Shown one piece after another: positions 40,214 to 48,826 of a DNA stretch of 64,000 nt (position 1 is its first letter; every line of letters starts with the position of its first letter). Under the pieces are notes generated by a model. It searched no databases, was not told where the DNA came from, and was given only the letters and a program-made list of their open reading frames with translations. This stretch comes from an uncultured bacterium. Its GTDB lineage: Bacteria > Planctomycetota > UBA1135 > GCA-002686595. Both the position numbers and the translations under genes were made by a program. The stretch is from the NCBI GenBank assembly GCA_938083085.1, contig CALLKX010000021.1, positions 1-64,000 of the forward strand, in the 5' to 3' direction.

Positions 40214-42217
40214 ATGCGCGTCTCGAAATTCCTCGCCGCCACCTCCCTGATCGCCGCCCCGCTGATGGGGATCGCGGCCGCTCAGGGAGCAGATGATTGC
40301 TCCAATGCCCAGCCTATCTCCGGGCTCGGGACGTTCGCCTTCGACAACACCGGCGCCACCAACGGCGGCCCCTCCGGCTGCGGCAACATCGGCGACGATG
40401 TCTGGTGGTCCTGGACCGCCCCGAGTACGACCGACTACCAGGTCTCCACGTGCGGCAACGCGAGCTGGGACACCGTGCTCGCCGTCTTCAGCAGCTGTAG
40501 CACCGAGATCACCTGCAACGACGACGCCTGCGGCCTGCAGTCCACCGTCAGCTGGTCGGCCATGGCCGGCTCGACCTACCTCATCCGGGGTGGCTCTTAC
40601 TCTGGAAACAGCAGCGGCGTCGGCTCCATCGAGATCACCGCGGGCGGCGGCGGGAGTGGCGGCTGCGCCAACCCGGCCATTGGACCCGACGTCATCGTCG
40701 GCGGCCTCCCGGGGATCTCCAACTACGGCGCCACCGGCGGCATGGCTGGTTACTCCCTCGGGACCACCTCCTGCAACGTCGGCGACGCCGAGCTGCTCTG
40801 GATCTCCAACAGCAACCAACACCCCGTCATCGGCCAGAACATCTACCGCATCGACGGCGGCCGTTTCGAGCAGATCGGCCAGAGCTGGCTCAAGCACGGC
40901 TTCACGGCGCTCCAACAGGGCCTCTGCTGCAACTGCAACAGCTCCGGCACCGGCACCCGCCTTGGCGTCGGATGCTCCGACCCCTACAGCTCCGGACTCA
41001 ACGGATCGCAGTCGGGTCTCGGCCCGCGCTTCCAGGTCAACGCCTTCACCGGCGCGTTCAGCTACCCGTTCGCCCAGCAAGGCCAGACGGGCGACCGCGT
41101 GTTCAAGCGGATCCAGGTGGCCAACGACGACATCGACCCCAGCCTGAACCCCAGCGCCACGTACTGGGGCGAGTCCCAGTACATCGCCCCCGACGACGCG
41201 CTGGCGGGCAACGGCTTCAACAACGTCTCGTACGTTCCCCTGAGCCGTCCGGGCTCGACGACCAACGGCGCTTGGCGCCTCAACATCGGCGGCGCGACGG
41301 TGCGTGAGCAGCCCGCGATCTACGCCTGGTCCGCCACCACGCCGACGGCCGCGATCGAGGAAATCAACGTCCCCGGTGAGGGTCAGTTCGTCGCCGGCTC
41401 CAACGTCATCGACAACGGCGACGGCACCTGGACGTACAACTACGCCATCTTCAACAACAACAGCGACTTCTCCGGCGAGAGCTTTACGGTTCCGCTGGGG
41501 TCGAACGTGACCGTCACCAACCCCGGGATGTCGTTCCCGCTCTACCACTCGGGAGAGCCCTACACGAACCTGGACTGGACCCCGACGGTGACCGCCACGG
41601 ACATCACCTGGAACACCCAGAGCTACGTGGTCAACCAGGACGCCAACGCGCTGCGCTGGGGCACGACCTACAGCTACTGGTTCACCGCCGACGCCGCCCC
41701 CGAGGCGAAGTCCGGTGTCCTCGGCCTCTTCAAGCCCGGTAACCCCGGCGCCCAGGTCTTCCCGACCGAGGGTCCCGGCACCGGCGGTGGCACCCTGGTC
41801 ATCCAGAACTACTGCACCGCGGTCCCCAACTCGAGCGGCCAGACCTCCACGATGATCGCGTCCAACGTCGACCTGACGCTGCGCACCATGGACCTCGAGG
41901 CGGTCAACCTGACGCAAAACGCGTTCGGCTACTTCCTCGCCTCCCTCACCCAGGGCTTCATCCCGAACGCTGGCGGAAGCCAGGGCAACCTCTGCCTCGC
42001 GGGCGACATCGGCCGCGGCGTGGGCGGCGGCATCCTGTTCTCCGGCCCGACGGGTGCGTTCGATACGCTCGTGGACCTCGACCAGATCCCGAGCCCGACA
42101 GGGATGACCTCGGCCATGAGCGGCGACCGCTGGCACTTCCAGGCCTGGCACCGTGACTCGGTCCTCGGCTTCGCCACGTCGAACTTCTCCGACGGCGTCT
42201 GGGTTCAGTTCCCCTGA
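40214..42217 (+). CDS. Secreted hypothetical protein
   Basis: Signal peptide MRVSKFLAATSLIAAPLMGIAAAQG; DDCSNAQPISGLGTFAFDNTGATNGGPSGCGNIGDDVWWSWTAP (planctomycete-type extracellular beta domain). Confidence 0.8.
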   Translation: MRVSKFLAATSLIAAPLMGIAAAQGADDCSNAQPISGLGTFAFDNTGATNGGPSGCGNIGDDVWWSWTAPSTTDYQVSTCGNASWDTVLAVFSSCSTEITCNDDACGLQSTVSWSAMAGSTYLIRGGSYSGNSSGVGSIEITAGGGGSGGCANPAIGPDVIVGGLPGISNYGATGGMAGYSLGTTSCNVGDAELLWISNSNQHPVIGQNIYRIDGGRFEQIGQSWLKHGFTALQQGLCCNCNSSGTGTRLGVGCSDPYSSGLNGSQSGLGPRFQVNAFTGAFSYPFAQQGQTGDRVFKRIQVANDDIDPSLNPSATYWGESQYIAPDDALAGNGFNNVSYVPLSRPGSTTNGAWRLNIGGATVREQPAIYAWSATTPTAAIEEINVPGEGQFVAGSNVIDNGDGTWTYNYAIFNNNSDFSGESFTVPLGSNVTVTNPGMSFPLYHSGEPYTNLDWTPTVTATDITWNTQSYVVNQDANALRWGTTYSYWFTADAAPEAKSGVLGLFKPGNPGAQVFPTEGPGTGGGTLVIQNYCTAVPNSSGQTSTMIASNVDLTLRTMDLEAVNLTQNAFGYFLASLTQGFIPNAGGSQGNLCLAGDIGRGVGGGILFSGPTGAFDTLVDLDQIPSPTGMTSAMSGDRWHFQAWHRDSVLGFATSNFSDGVWVQFP

Positions 42218-42234
42218 TCCAGCCCCTGACATGA

Positions 42235-42275
42235 AGCGCGGCCCGCGCGGGAGACTCTCCCGCGCGGGCCGCGCT
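42235..42275 (+). terminator. Strong terminator hairpin downstream of secreted protein
   Basis: 19-bp perfect stem agcgcggcccgcgcgggag / ctcccgcgcgggccgcgct with 3-nt loop. Confidence 0.8.
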
Positions 42276-42350
42276 CGTTGGGGCTGCGCTCGTTGGGGCT
42301 GCGATCCCCCGGCCTCGGCCGCGGCCATGTCCAGGACGAGGTGAGGGCAG

Positions 42351-42415
42351 TGGCCCTCAGAATCACCGCTGGGGCCCTCAGGATCACCGCAGTGCCCCCC
42401 AGGATCACCGCTGGG
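42351..42415. repeat. 21-bp tandem repeat (3 units)
   Basis: ccctcagaatcaccgctgg / ccctcaggatcaccgcagt / ccccaggatcaccgctggg; last unit overlaps xylB 3' end. Confidence 0.8.
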
Positions 42416-43865
42416 CAGCGATAGCCTCGGCCAGCCGGCCGCCGAGCCTCGCGAGACGCTCCACCGTCCCCTGGTCAACCGAGGGCGGAACCGCGGCTCC
42501 GCCATAGGCGACGAAGGCCTGGGCAAGGTGGTCCACCGGCTCTCTCCGCACCGCCGCAGCGACCTGTAGCGCCGCGCCCACGGCGGCGGTCTCCGTCTCG
42601 ACGAGCACGCGTACGGGTACGCCGAAGGCCGTGGCGAGAATCTCCTGCCAGAGGCTGTTCCGGGCGGCGCCGCCCACCAGTCGAACCTCCTCCGGCTCGA
42701 TCCCCATGCCTCGCATGCGCTCGACGCCCGAGGCAAGGTTCAGGGCCACGCCCTCGAGGGCCGCGCGGTACAGCACCCCTGGCGAGAGTGACCCGGGGCG
42801 CAGGCCTGTGAGCGAGGCGGTCGCGTCGGGGAGGTTGGGGACACGCTCCCCCATGAAGAAGGGCACGAGCAGCTCGTCACCCATCGACGCGGTCCGCGCG
42901 AGTTCAGTGAGCTCGTCGTGCCCCTTGCCGGTCAAGACCTTCAGGTCCTCGAGGGGCTGGGTGCAATTCATCACGCAGAGCAGCGGCAGGTGTCCAGCCC
43001 CGCCTTGCTCGTCAGCGCTGGAGGCACGGAAGCTCGCGATGTCACCGCCAGGGTCCACGGTAGGCCGCGACGAGAACGCGAAGACGGTCGCGGAGGTCCC
43101 GAGGCTGCAGACGGAGACGCCGGGGCGCGTGGCCCCAGCGCCGATGGCGCTCATCATGTTGTCGCCGCCTCCCGCCGAGACCGGGATGCCGGCCTCGAGC
43201 CCAAGGGCTGACGCGGCAGCTGCGGTGAGCGTCCCAGCCGGGGCCACGCAGGGGCGGAGAGGAGGAAGGAAGTCGCCGAGCCCCGGGGCGGTCTTATCCA
43301 CCGCCTCCGCGTCGTACGCGCCGCGGGCGGGATCGAGATAGCCCGTACCCGAGGCGTCCCCCACCTCGGTGAAGAACTCACCGGTGAGGAAGAGGTTGAT
43401 GTAGTCGTGGGGCAGCAGCACTCGCCGCACCCGCGCCCAGAGTTCCGGCTCCCGCTCGGCGGACCAGCGCAGCTTCGGTGCGGTGAAGCCAGCGGGGACC
43501 GTTCGGCCGAGCTCCACCGAGAGCGCAGCGGCCTCCTCGGCCGCCGAGGTATCGCACCAGAGCTTGGCGGGTCGCAGGGCCTCGTCCCCGTCTCCCAGCA
43601 GGACGGCTCCGTGCTGCTGTCCCGAGACGCCGACCCCGCATACGCGCCGGCCGAGCCCCAGCGACACCTCACGGATCGTGGCGATGACCGCCTCCGTCCA
43701 GGTGTCCGGGTGTTGCTCCGCGTGGCCCAAGGGGAGCCCCGGGATGAGGTCATAGGAACGGGAGGCACGGGCCAGGACGCCACCGGAGTCCACGTCCACG
43801 AGCACCGCCTTGGTGCTCTGTGTGCCGACGTCAACGCCAAGGAACAGGTCCCCGTCACCGCTCAT
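42405..43865 (-). CDS. xylB: Xylulokinase
   Basis: FLGVDVGTQSTKAVLVDVDSG, GVGVSGQQHGAVLL, YINLFLTGEFFTEVGDASGTGYLD, VRLVGGAARNSLWQEILA. Confidence 0.94.
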   Translation of the reverse strand: MSGDGDLFLGVDVGTQSTKAVLVDVDSGGVLARASRSYDLIPGLPLGHAEQHPDTWTEAVIATIREVSLGLGRRVCGVGVSGQQHGAVLLGDGDEALRPAKLWCDTSAAEEAAALSVELGRTVPAGFTAPKLRWSAEREPELWARVRRVLLPHDYINLFLTGEFFTEVGDASGTGYLDPARGAYDAEAVDKTAPGLGDFLPPLRPCVAPAGTLTAAAASALGLEAGIPVSAGGGDNMMSAIGAGATRPGVSVCSLGTSATVFAFSSRPTVDPGGDIASFRASSADEQGGAGHLPLLCVMNCTQPLEDLKVLTGKGHDELTELARTASMGDELLVPFFMGERVPNLPDATASLTGLRPGSLSPGVLYRAALEGVALNLASGVERMRGMGIEPEEVRLVGGAARNSLWQEILATAFGVPVRVLVETETAAVGAALQVAAAVRREPVDHLAQAFVAYGGAAVPPSVDQGTVERLARLGGRLAEAIAAQR

Positions 43866-45037
43866 CCGCGGGCTCCCATCATGTGCTCCACCATGAGCTG
43901 GTCGAGCCGCTCGTACCGAAGACCCTTCGCGCCGATACCCTCGGCGTCGACCTCCAGGCCTCGGAGCGCGTCGCCGCGCTCCGCGCTGTAGCCGGCGCCC
44001 ACGTCCACGAGGTTCGCCGCGACGGTTCCGGCGAGGATCTCCTGAACGTCGGGGTCGGCGTCGAACGCCTCGGCGCGAGCAGCGAGGAGCTTGTAGGTGC
44101 GCATGCACCCCCTGGCGAATTCCCAGACTCCATCGTGGTCTTCGGTTCGATAGGCGTGAGCGTCGAAGTGGCGCGGCCCCTCGTAGCGATCGCCGCCGCC
44201 GGTCCCCTCAAGCAGGCGGACCAAGAGGAACGCCTGCTTCAGGTCCTCGGAACCGAAGCGGAGGTCCTGGTCGTAGCGCCCAATCCGCTGTCCGTTGAGG
44301 TCGATGTGAAAGAGCTTGCCGCACTCCATGGCCTGCCCGACGCCGTGCACGAAGGACAGCCCCGCCATGGTCTCGTGCGCCACCTCCGGGTTGACGCCGA
44401 CCATCTCGCTGTTGTCGAGGGTCGAGATGAAGTGGAGCATGTGCCCCGTGGTGGAGAGGTAGATGTCGCCGCGCGGCTCGTTCGGCTTGGCCTCGAGGGC
44501 GAAACGCAGGTCGTACCCCTGGTCCTTCACGTACCCGCAGAGGAAGTCGATGGCGTCGCGGAAGTTCGACAGCGCGGTCCGCGGGTCACGGCAGGCGTCG
44601 GACTCGGCGCCCTCGCGCCCGCCCCAGAACACATAGGTGCTGGCCCCGAGCTCAACGCCGAGGTCGATGGCGTCCATGGTCTTGCGGATGGCGAAGGCCC
44701 GCACCGCCGGGTCGTTCGAGGTGAACGCGCCGTCCTTGAAGATCGGCTGGCTGAACAGGTTGGTCGTGGCCATGGGGCAGACCACGCCCGAGTCCGCCAT
44801 GGCCTTCTTGAAGTCCCCCACGATGCGGTCACGCTCCGCGGCCGAGCTCCCGAACGGGACGAGGTCCTCATCGTGGAGGTTGACGCCCCAGGCGCCGATC
44901 TCTCCCAGCTTGGCGACGATGTCGCAGGGATCGAGGACAGGGCGGACGGCGTGACCGAAGGGGTCGCGGCCGGGGTTGCCCACGGTCCAGAGGCCAAAGG
45001 AAAAGCGATCGTCGGGGGTCGGGTCGAAGGAGCTCAT
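43862..45037 (-). CDS. xylA: Xylose isomerase
   Basis: FSFGLWTVGNPGRDPFG, GAWGVNLHDEDLVPFG, YVFWGGREGAESD, ALEAKPNEPRGDIYLSTTGHML, HIDLNGQ; 4-bp overlap with xylB. Confidence 0.96.
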   Translation of the reverse strand: MSSFDPTPDDRFSFGLWTVGNPGRDPFGHAVRPVLDPCDIVAKLGEIGAWGVNLHDEDLVPFGSSAAERDRIVGDFKKAMADSGVVCPMATTNLFSQPIFKDGAFTSNDPAVRAFAIRKTMDAIDLGVELGASTYVFWGGREGAESDACRDPRTALSNFRDAIDFLCGYVKDQGYDLRFALEAKPNEPRGDIYLSTTGHMLHFISTLDNSEMVGVNPEVAHETMAGLSFVHGVGQAMECGKLFHIDLNGQRIGRYDQDLRFGSEDLKQAFLLVRLLEGTGGGDRYEGPRHFDAHAYRTEDHDGVWEFARGCMRTYKLLAARAEAFDADPDVQEILAGTVAANLVDVGAGYSAERGDALRGLEVDAEGIGAKGLRYERLDQLMVEHMMGARG

Positions 45038-45122
45038 GGTGACCCACGACTCTACGGGACGGAGCCCAGCCCAGGAACGGTGCCCAGGGAGTCCCCGACG
45101 GCGGGTGATCGCTGAAATGCGA

Positions 45123-45154
45123 GGCACCCTGGTGGAGCGATCCACCAGGGTGCC
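45123..45154 (-). terminator. Terminator hairpin between selenoprotein candidate and xylA
   Basis: ggcaccctggtgga-gcga-tccaccagggtgcc, 14-bp perfect stem. Confidence 0.7.
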
Positions 45155-45205
45155 TGCGTGACGAGGCGCGACGGGCGCCCGGGGAGGGCGCGCCCGCGCG
45201 AGCGC

Positions 45206-45856
45206 TCAGAGGATGTAGGTCTTGTCCTTCTTGATGCTCTTCATCTTCACCTTGTGCTTGGCGAGAGCAGCCTTCAGCTTGGCCTCGTCGAGCTTCTCGT
45301 CCTTCTTCATCTGGATGATGATCTCCGGACCGGCGTACACATCGGCGACGTTGTCCCCGAGGGACTTCATGAGGGTCTCACGGACCCTCCCGGCGGTGTC
45401 GCTTCACGTCAGGCCGGGCGTCTTGGCGACGTAGGCCGCCTTCGCCCGCTCGGACTCGCGGCTGGTGAGTGAGACCCACTTGAGGCGCTGCTTCTCGATG
45501 GCGGCCTTGAGGGCTTTTTCGTCCACCTTGACCCCCTTCTTGAGGGTGAAGCTGGCGCGAGTCCCGCTCCAGAAGATGCGTTCGATGTCGTCGTCCTCGT
45601 CGACGACGCTGAGGAAGGCCGCACGGGCCTTCTTGCCCGCGCTTCAGCCCTTGCCGGAGGCGTAGAGGGTCCAGACGGTGATCTTGTCCTCCTTGGCCTC
45701 CTTCTTCTTTGTGTCGCCCTGGACGGCCGGGCCGTCGTCACCCACTTGGGCGACGGGCGTCGAGGTGGGGCCTTCCTGGTGGGCGGCGACGAGCGCGCTG
45801 GACGCGATCCCGGCGACGGCCACGAGAAGGGTTCCCTGAACCAATTTTGTGATCAT
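45206..45856 (-). CDS. Predicted secreted selenoprotein with two in-frame TGA(Sec) codons; tandem HMA/MerP-like domains
   Basis: Manual minus-strand read-through: MITKLVQGTLLVAVAGIASSALVAAHQEGPTSTPVAQVGDDGPAVQGDTKKKEAKEDKITVWTLYASGKG[U]SAGKKARAAFLSVVDEDDDIERIFWSGTRASFTLKKGVKVDEKALKAAIEKQRLKWVSLTSRESERAKAAYVAKTPGLT[U]SDTAGRVRETLMKSLGDNVADVYAGPEIIIQMKKDEKLDEAKLKAALAKHKVKMKSIKKDKTYIL*. TGAs at 45646-45644 (codon 71) and 45406-45404 (codon 151), each followed by a SECIS-like hairpin. Confidence 0.9.
45371..45389 (-). promoter_or_regulatory. Bacterial SECIS-like hairpin for Sec151
   Basis: RNA GAGGGUC-CGUGA-GACCCUC, 7-bp perfect stem; 21 nt between UGA and apical loop; loop nearly identical to the first. 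Confidence 0.85.
45614..45632 (-). promoter_or_regulatory. Bacterial SECIS-like hairpin for Sec71
   Basis: RNA GAAGGCC-CGUGC-GGCCUUC, 7-bp perfect stem; 18 nt between UGA and apical loop. Confidence 0.85.
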
Positions 45857-46114
45857 GAGATGAGCGGTTGCTGAGCTGGGACCAGGAAGCGGCCCTCTGC
45901 ACTCTTGTACCCGATGCTCTTCGCCCGGCGGGCCCTGGGCGGACGAGAGGGATGTATGAAAACCTCGAGGCGCGCCAGGTCGCCTCCCTGGGGAACATTC
46001 CACCCCAGCGGTAGCTCCCAGACGGACGAATTAGGGTTTACCCCAGTTCATGGCAGCGGCTTCCAATCTCGAAAAGAACCACGGACCGGTCCGCTCCCCA
46101 CCCGCCAGTTACCC

Positions 46115-48808
46115 ATGACTCAACGCGATCAATCCCTCCTTCTCTGGTTCTCCGAGGTCGGTCGAGACGACGCCGAGCTCGTCGGTGGCAAGGGAGCCTC
46201 CCTGGGTGAGCTCTACCGCGAGCTCGTCCCCAGGGGCGTCCGGGTCCCCAACGGGTTCTCCACCACCGCCGCAGCCTACCGCCGATTCCTCGAGGCGCCC
46301 GTGGACCGAGATACCTGGCTCGAGGTCGAGGAGCCCGTGGGGCTGGCGAAGGTTCGAGCGAGCGCCGTTCGGTGCAGCAGCCTGGACGACGCCCTCCGGG
46401 TGTGCTTTGAAGGCGCCAACGCCGGCGATCAACTGGAGATGTACGGGCGGACCGCCCTGGCACGCCAGCTGGTAGTGGAGTCCCCCGTGCCCGCAGATGT
46501 GACGGAGTCCCTCGGAGCGGCATACCGCGAGCTCTGCGACGAGTATGGCGCGGAGGTGGACGTCGCGGTTCGTTCCTCAGCGACCGTCGAGGACTCGGCC
46601 GACGCGAGCTTCGCCGGTCAGTGCGAGAGCTACCTCAACGTCCACGGCTTGGAGGAGGTCTTGCTGCGCTGGAAGGAGTGCTGCGCCAGCCTCTTCACCG
46701 AGCGCGCGGTCTCGTATCAGCTCGCGAAAGACATGGACCCGCTGGCTGCGTCGCTCGCCGTCGTGGTCATGAAGATGGTCCGCAGCGACCTCGCGACCTC
46801 CGGCGTGATGTTCACCCTGGACCCCGACTCCGGACACCCCGGCGTCATCCACGTCAGCTCGAGCTACGGGCTCGGCGAGCTCGTGGTCCAGGGCTCCGTC
46901 TCCCCGGACCAGTTCACGATCTGGAAGGAAGGCCTGCGTCGCGGGTTCTCTGCCATCGTCCATCGGCACCTCGGCGCCAAGGACCAGGCGATGGTCTACT
47001 CCACCCAGGGAGGCACCCGTACAGAGAGCAACGACACCTCCAGCGCGCGGCGCCGGCAGTGGTCCCTCTCACGGGAGGAGATCAGCGAACTCGGCCGCAT
47101 GGCCCTCGCCATCGAGGAGCACTACGGCCAGCCCATGGATATCGAGTGGGCGAAGGACGGGCGGAGCCAGGACCTCTTCATCGTCCAGGCTCGCCCGGAG
47201 ACGGTCCACTCCAAGGCCCGCCCCACCGAGATCATCCGGTACGCGATGCCCTCCGGGCTCGCCGCCCAGCTCGCCGTGGATGGGAAGGTCCTCGCGGAGG
47301 GCCAGGCCGTGGGGACACGCATTGGCAGCGGCCGCGTGCGGCTCTACAAGAACTACGAAGAGGTCATCCTGCGCAAGCGGGCGCTCCGGGAGCGGATCGC
47401 CGCCGGAGAGCGGCTCGAGGACATCCCCGTAGAGGAGCGCGTCTTCGACTCGGGGGACGTCTTGGTGACCGAGATGACCACCCCGGACTGGGAGCCCCTC
47501 ATGAAGGACGCCTCCATCATCATCACAGAGAAGGGCGGACGGACCTCCCACGCCGCGATCATCGCGCGCGAGTTTGGGATCCCCGCTATCGTCGGCTGCG
47601 AGGACGCCACCAAGCGCCTCGCCCCCCTCCAACAGGTGACCGGCACCTGCGCCGAGGGCGACATCGCCCTGGTCTTCGACGGCATCCACCCCTTCGAGAT
47701 CGAGCGGACCGAGGTGGACACCTCCATCGAGCTCGAGACCAAGATCAAGCTCAACGTCGGCTTCCCCTCCAAGGCGCTCACCGACAGCCGCCTCCCCGTG
47801 GACGGGGTCGGACTCGCGCGCCTGGAGTTCATCCTGACCAGCGAGGTGGGCGTCCATCCGCTCGCCCTGCTCTACCGGCAGGAGCTCCAGGACTTCCTGG
47901 AGACCGGCAAGGTCGCCCCTGTCCTGACCCGCTTCCACGAGCGCCTCGAGGCCGAGGGCGAGGAGGAGCTGCGGGGCATCCTCGGGGCCATCGACCGTCG
48001 CACGGCCGGCTACGCCGACAAGCGCCAGTTCTTCGTGGATCGCGTGATGGAGGGCGTCGGCCTCATCTGCGCGGCGTTCCACCCCCGCCCGGTCCTCGTG
48101 CGCCTCTCAGACCTGAAGTCCAACGAGTACCGAGAGCTCCTCGGCGGCCGGCTCTTCGAGCCCGTCGAGGAGAACCCGATGATCGCGTGGCGCGGCGCGA
48201 GCCGCTACGTGGACCCCGACTTCACCCCCGCGTTCGAGATGGAGTGCGACGCCCTCCGCCTCGTAAAGCGCCGGCTCGGGCTCGACAACCTGGAGCTGAT
48301 GGTCCCCTTCTGTCGCTCACCAGAGGAGGGCGCCGAGGTCAGCGAGCTGCTCGCAGACCGCGGGCTGGGGCCCGAGGCCGACGTGCGCCTGTTCCTGATG
48401 ATCGAGCTCCCCAGCAACGTCATCGAGGCCGATCGCTTCATCGACGCCATGGACCTCACCGGCGGCTCGATCGGATCGAACGACCTGGTCCAGACCGTCT
48501 ACGCCGTCAGCCGTGACGACCTCGAGGGCTACCGCCATGCCGTGGATGCCCGCTCCCCCGCGGTCCAGCGCATGATCGCAGACGCCATCGCCGCCTACCG
48601 CCGGCGCGGCCTGGAGATCGGGATCTGCGGCCAGGCGCCGAGCGACCATCCGGACGAGATCCCCGAGTTCCTCGTCCGCTGCGGGATCAGCTCGATCTCC
48701 GTCACCCCAGACACGGCGCTCGATGTCCGCCTCGCCGTCGCGCGGGCGGAGGCAGACGCCCGAGGAGAGGCGGCCCCCACACTTCAGCCCGACACCGACG
48801 TGGCCTGA
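46115..48808 (+). CDS. ppsA: Phosphoenolpyruvate synthase
   Basis: VGGKGASLGELYRELVPRGVRVPNGFSTTA, EKGGRTSHAAIIAREFGIPAIVGCEDAT, GVGLARLEFILTSEVGVHP, SIGSNDLVQTVYAVSRD, GICGQAPSDHP. Confidence 0.93.
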   Translation: MTQRDQSLLLWFSEVGRDDAELVGGKGASLGELYRELVPRGVRVPNGFSTTAAAYRRFLEAPVDRDTWLEVEEPVGLAKVRASAVRCSSLDDALRVCFEGANAGDQLEMYGRTALARQLVVESPVPADVTESLGAAYRELCDEYGAEVDVAVRSSATVEDSADASFAGQCESYLNVHGLEEVLLRWKECCASLFTERAVSYQLAKDMDPLAASLAVVVMKMVRSDLATSGVMFTLDPDSGHPGVIHVSSSYGLGELVVQGSVSPDQFTIWKEGLRRGFSAIVHRHLGAKDQAMVYSTQGGTRTESNDTSSARRRQWSLSREEISELGRMALAIEEHYGQPMDIEWAKDGRSQDLFIVQARPETVHSKARPTEIIRYAMPSGLAAQLAVDGKVLAEGQAVGTRIGSGRVRLYKNYEEVILRKRALRERIAAGERLEDIPVEERVFDSGDVLVTEMTTPDWEPLMKDASIIITEKGGRTSHAAIIAREFGIPAIVGCEDATKRLAPLQQVTGTCAEGDIALVFDGIHPFEIERTEVDTSIELETKIKLNVGFPSKALTDSRLPVDGVGLARLEFILTSEVGVHPLALLYRQELQDFLETGKVAPVLTRFHERLEAEGEEELRGILGAIDRRTAGYADKRQFFVDRVMEGVGLICAAFHPRPVLVRLSDLKSNEYRELLGGRLFEPVEENPMIAWRGASRYVDPDFTPAFEMECDALRLVKRRLGLDNLELMVPFCRSPEEGAEVSELLADRGLGPEADVRLFLMIELPSNVIEADRFIDAMDLTGGSIGSNDLVQTVYAVSRDDLEGYRHAVDARSPAVQRMIADAIAAYRRRGLEIGICGQAPSDHPDEIPEFLVRCGISSISVTPDTALDVRLAVARAEADARGEAAPTLQPDTDVA

Positions 48809-48826
48809 GGCGCAAGGCCCCGGCGT

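Noticed and set aside
40169-42736. 855-aa minus-strand ORF opposite the secreted protein
   Set aside because: High-GC antisense shadow ORF; the opposite strand has a signal peptide, coherent secreted protein and terminator.
45206-45208. Third in-frame TGA as another Sec codon
   Set aside because: Sequence beyond it (ALARARPPRAPVAPRHAG...) shows no domain homology, no equivalent CGUG hairpin, and a terminator hairpin follows; treated as the true stop.
45158-45741. ORF-track entries in the selenoprotein region (45158..45472 +, 45222..45434 +, 45409..45741 -)
   Set aside because: Shadow frames with Arg/Ser/Pro-biased composition; the coherent coding frame is the TGA read-through on the minus strand.
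45206-45856. Pseudogene with two nonsense mutations
   Set aside because: Both TGAs fall at the same position of duplicated domains and each has a SECIS-like hairpin; no frameshifts, and good coding quality throughout.
46621-48516. 631-aa plus-strand ORF
   Set aside because: Alternative frame of ppsA, Arg/Gly/Pro-rich.
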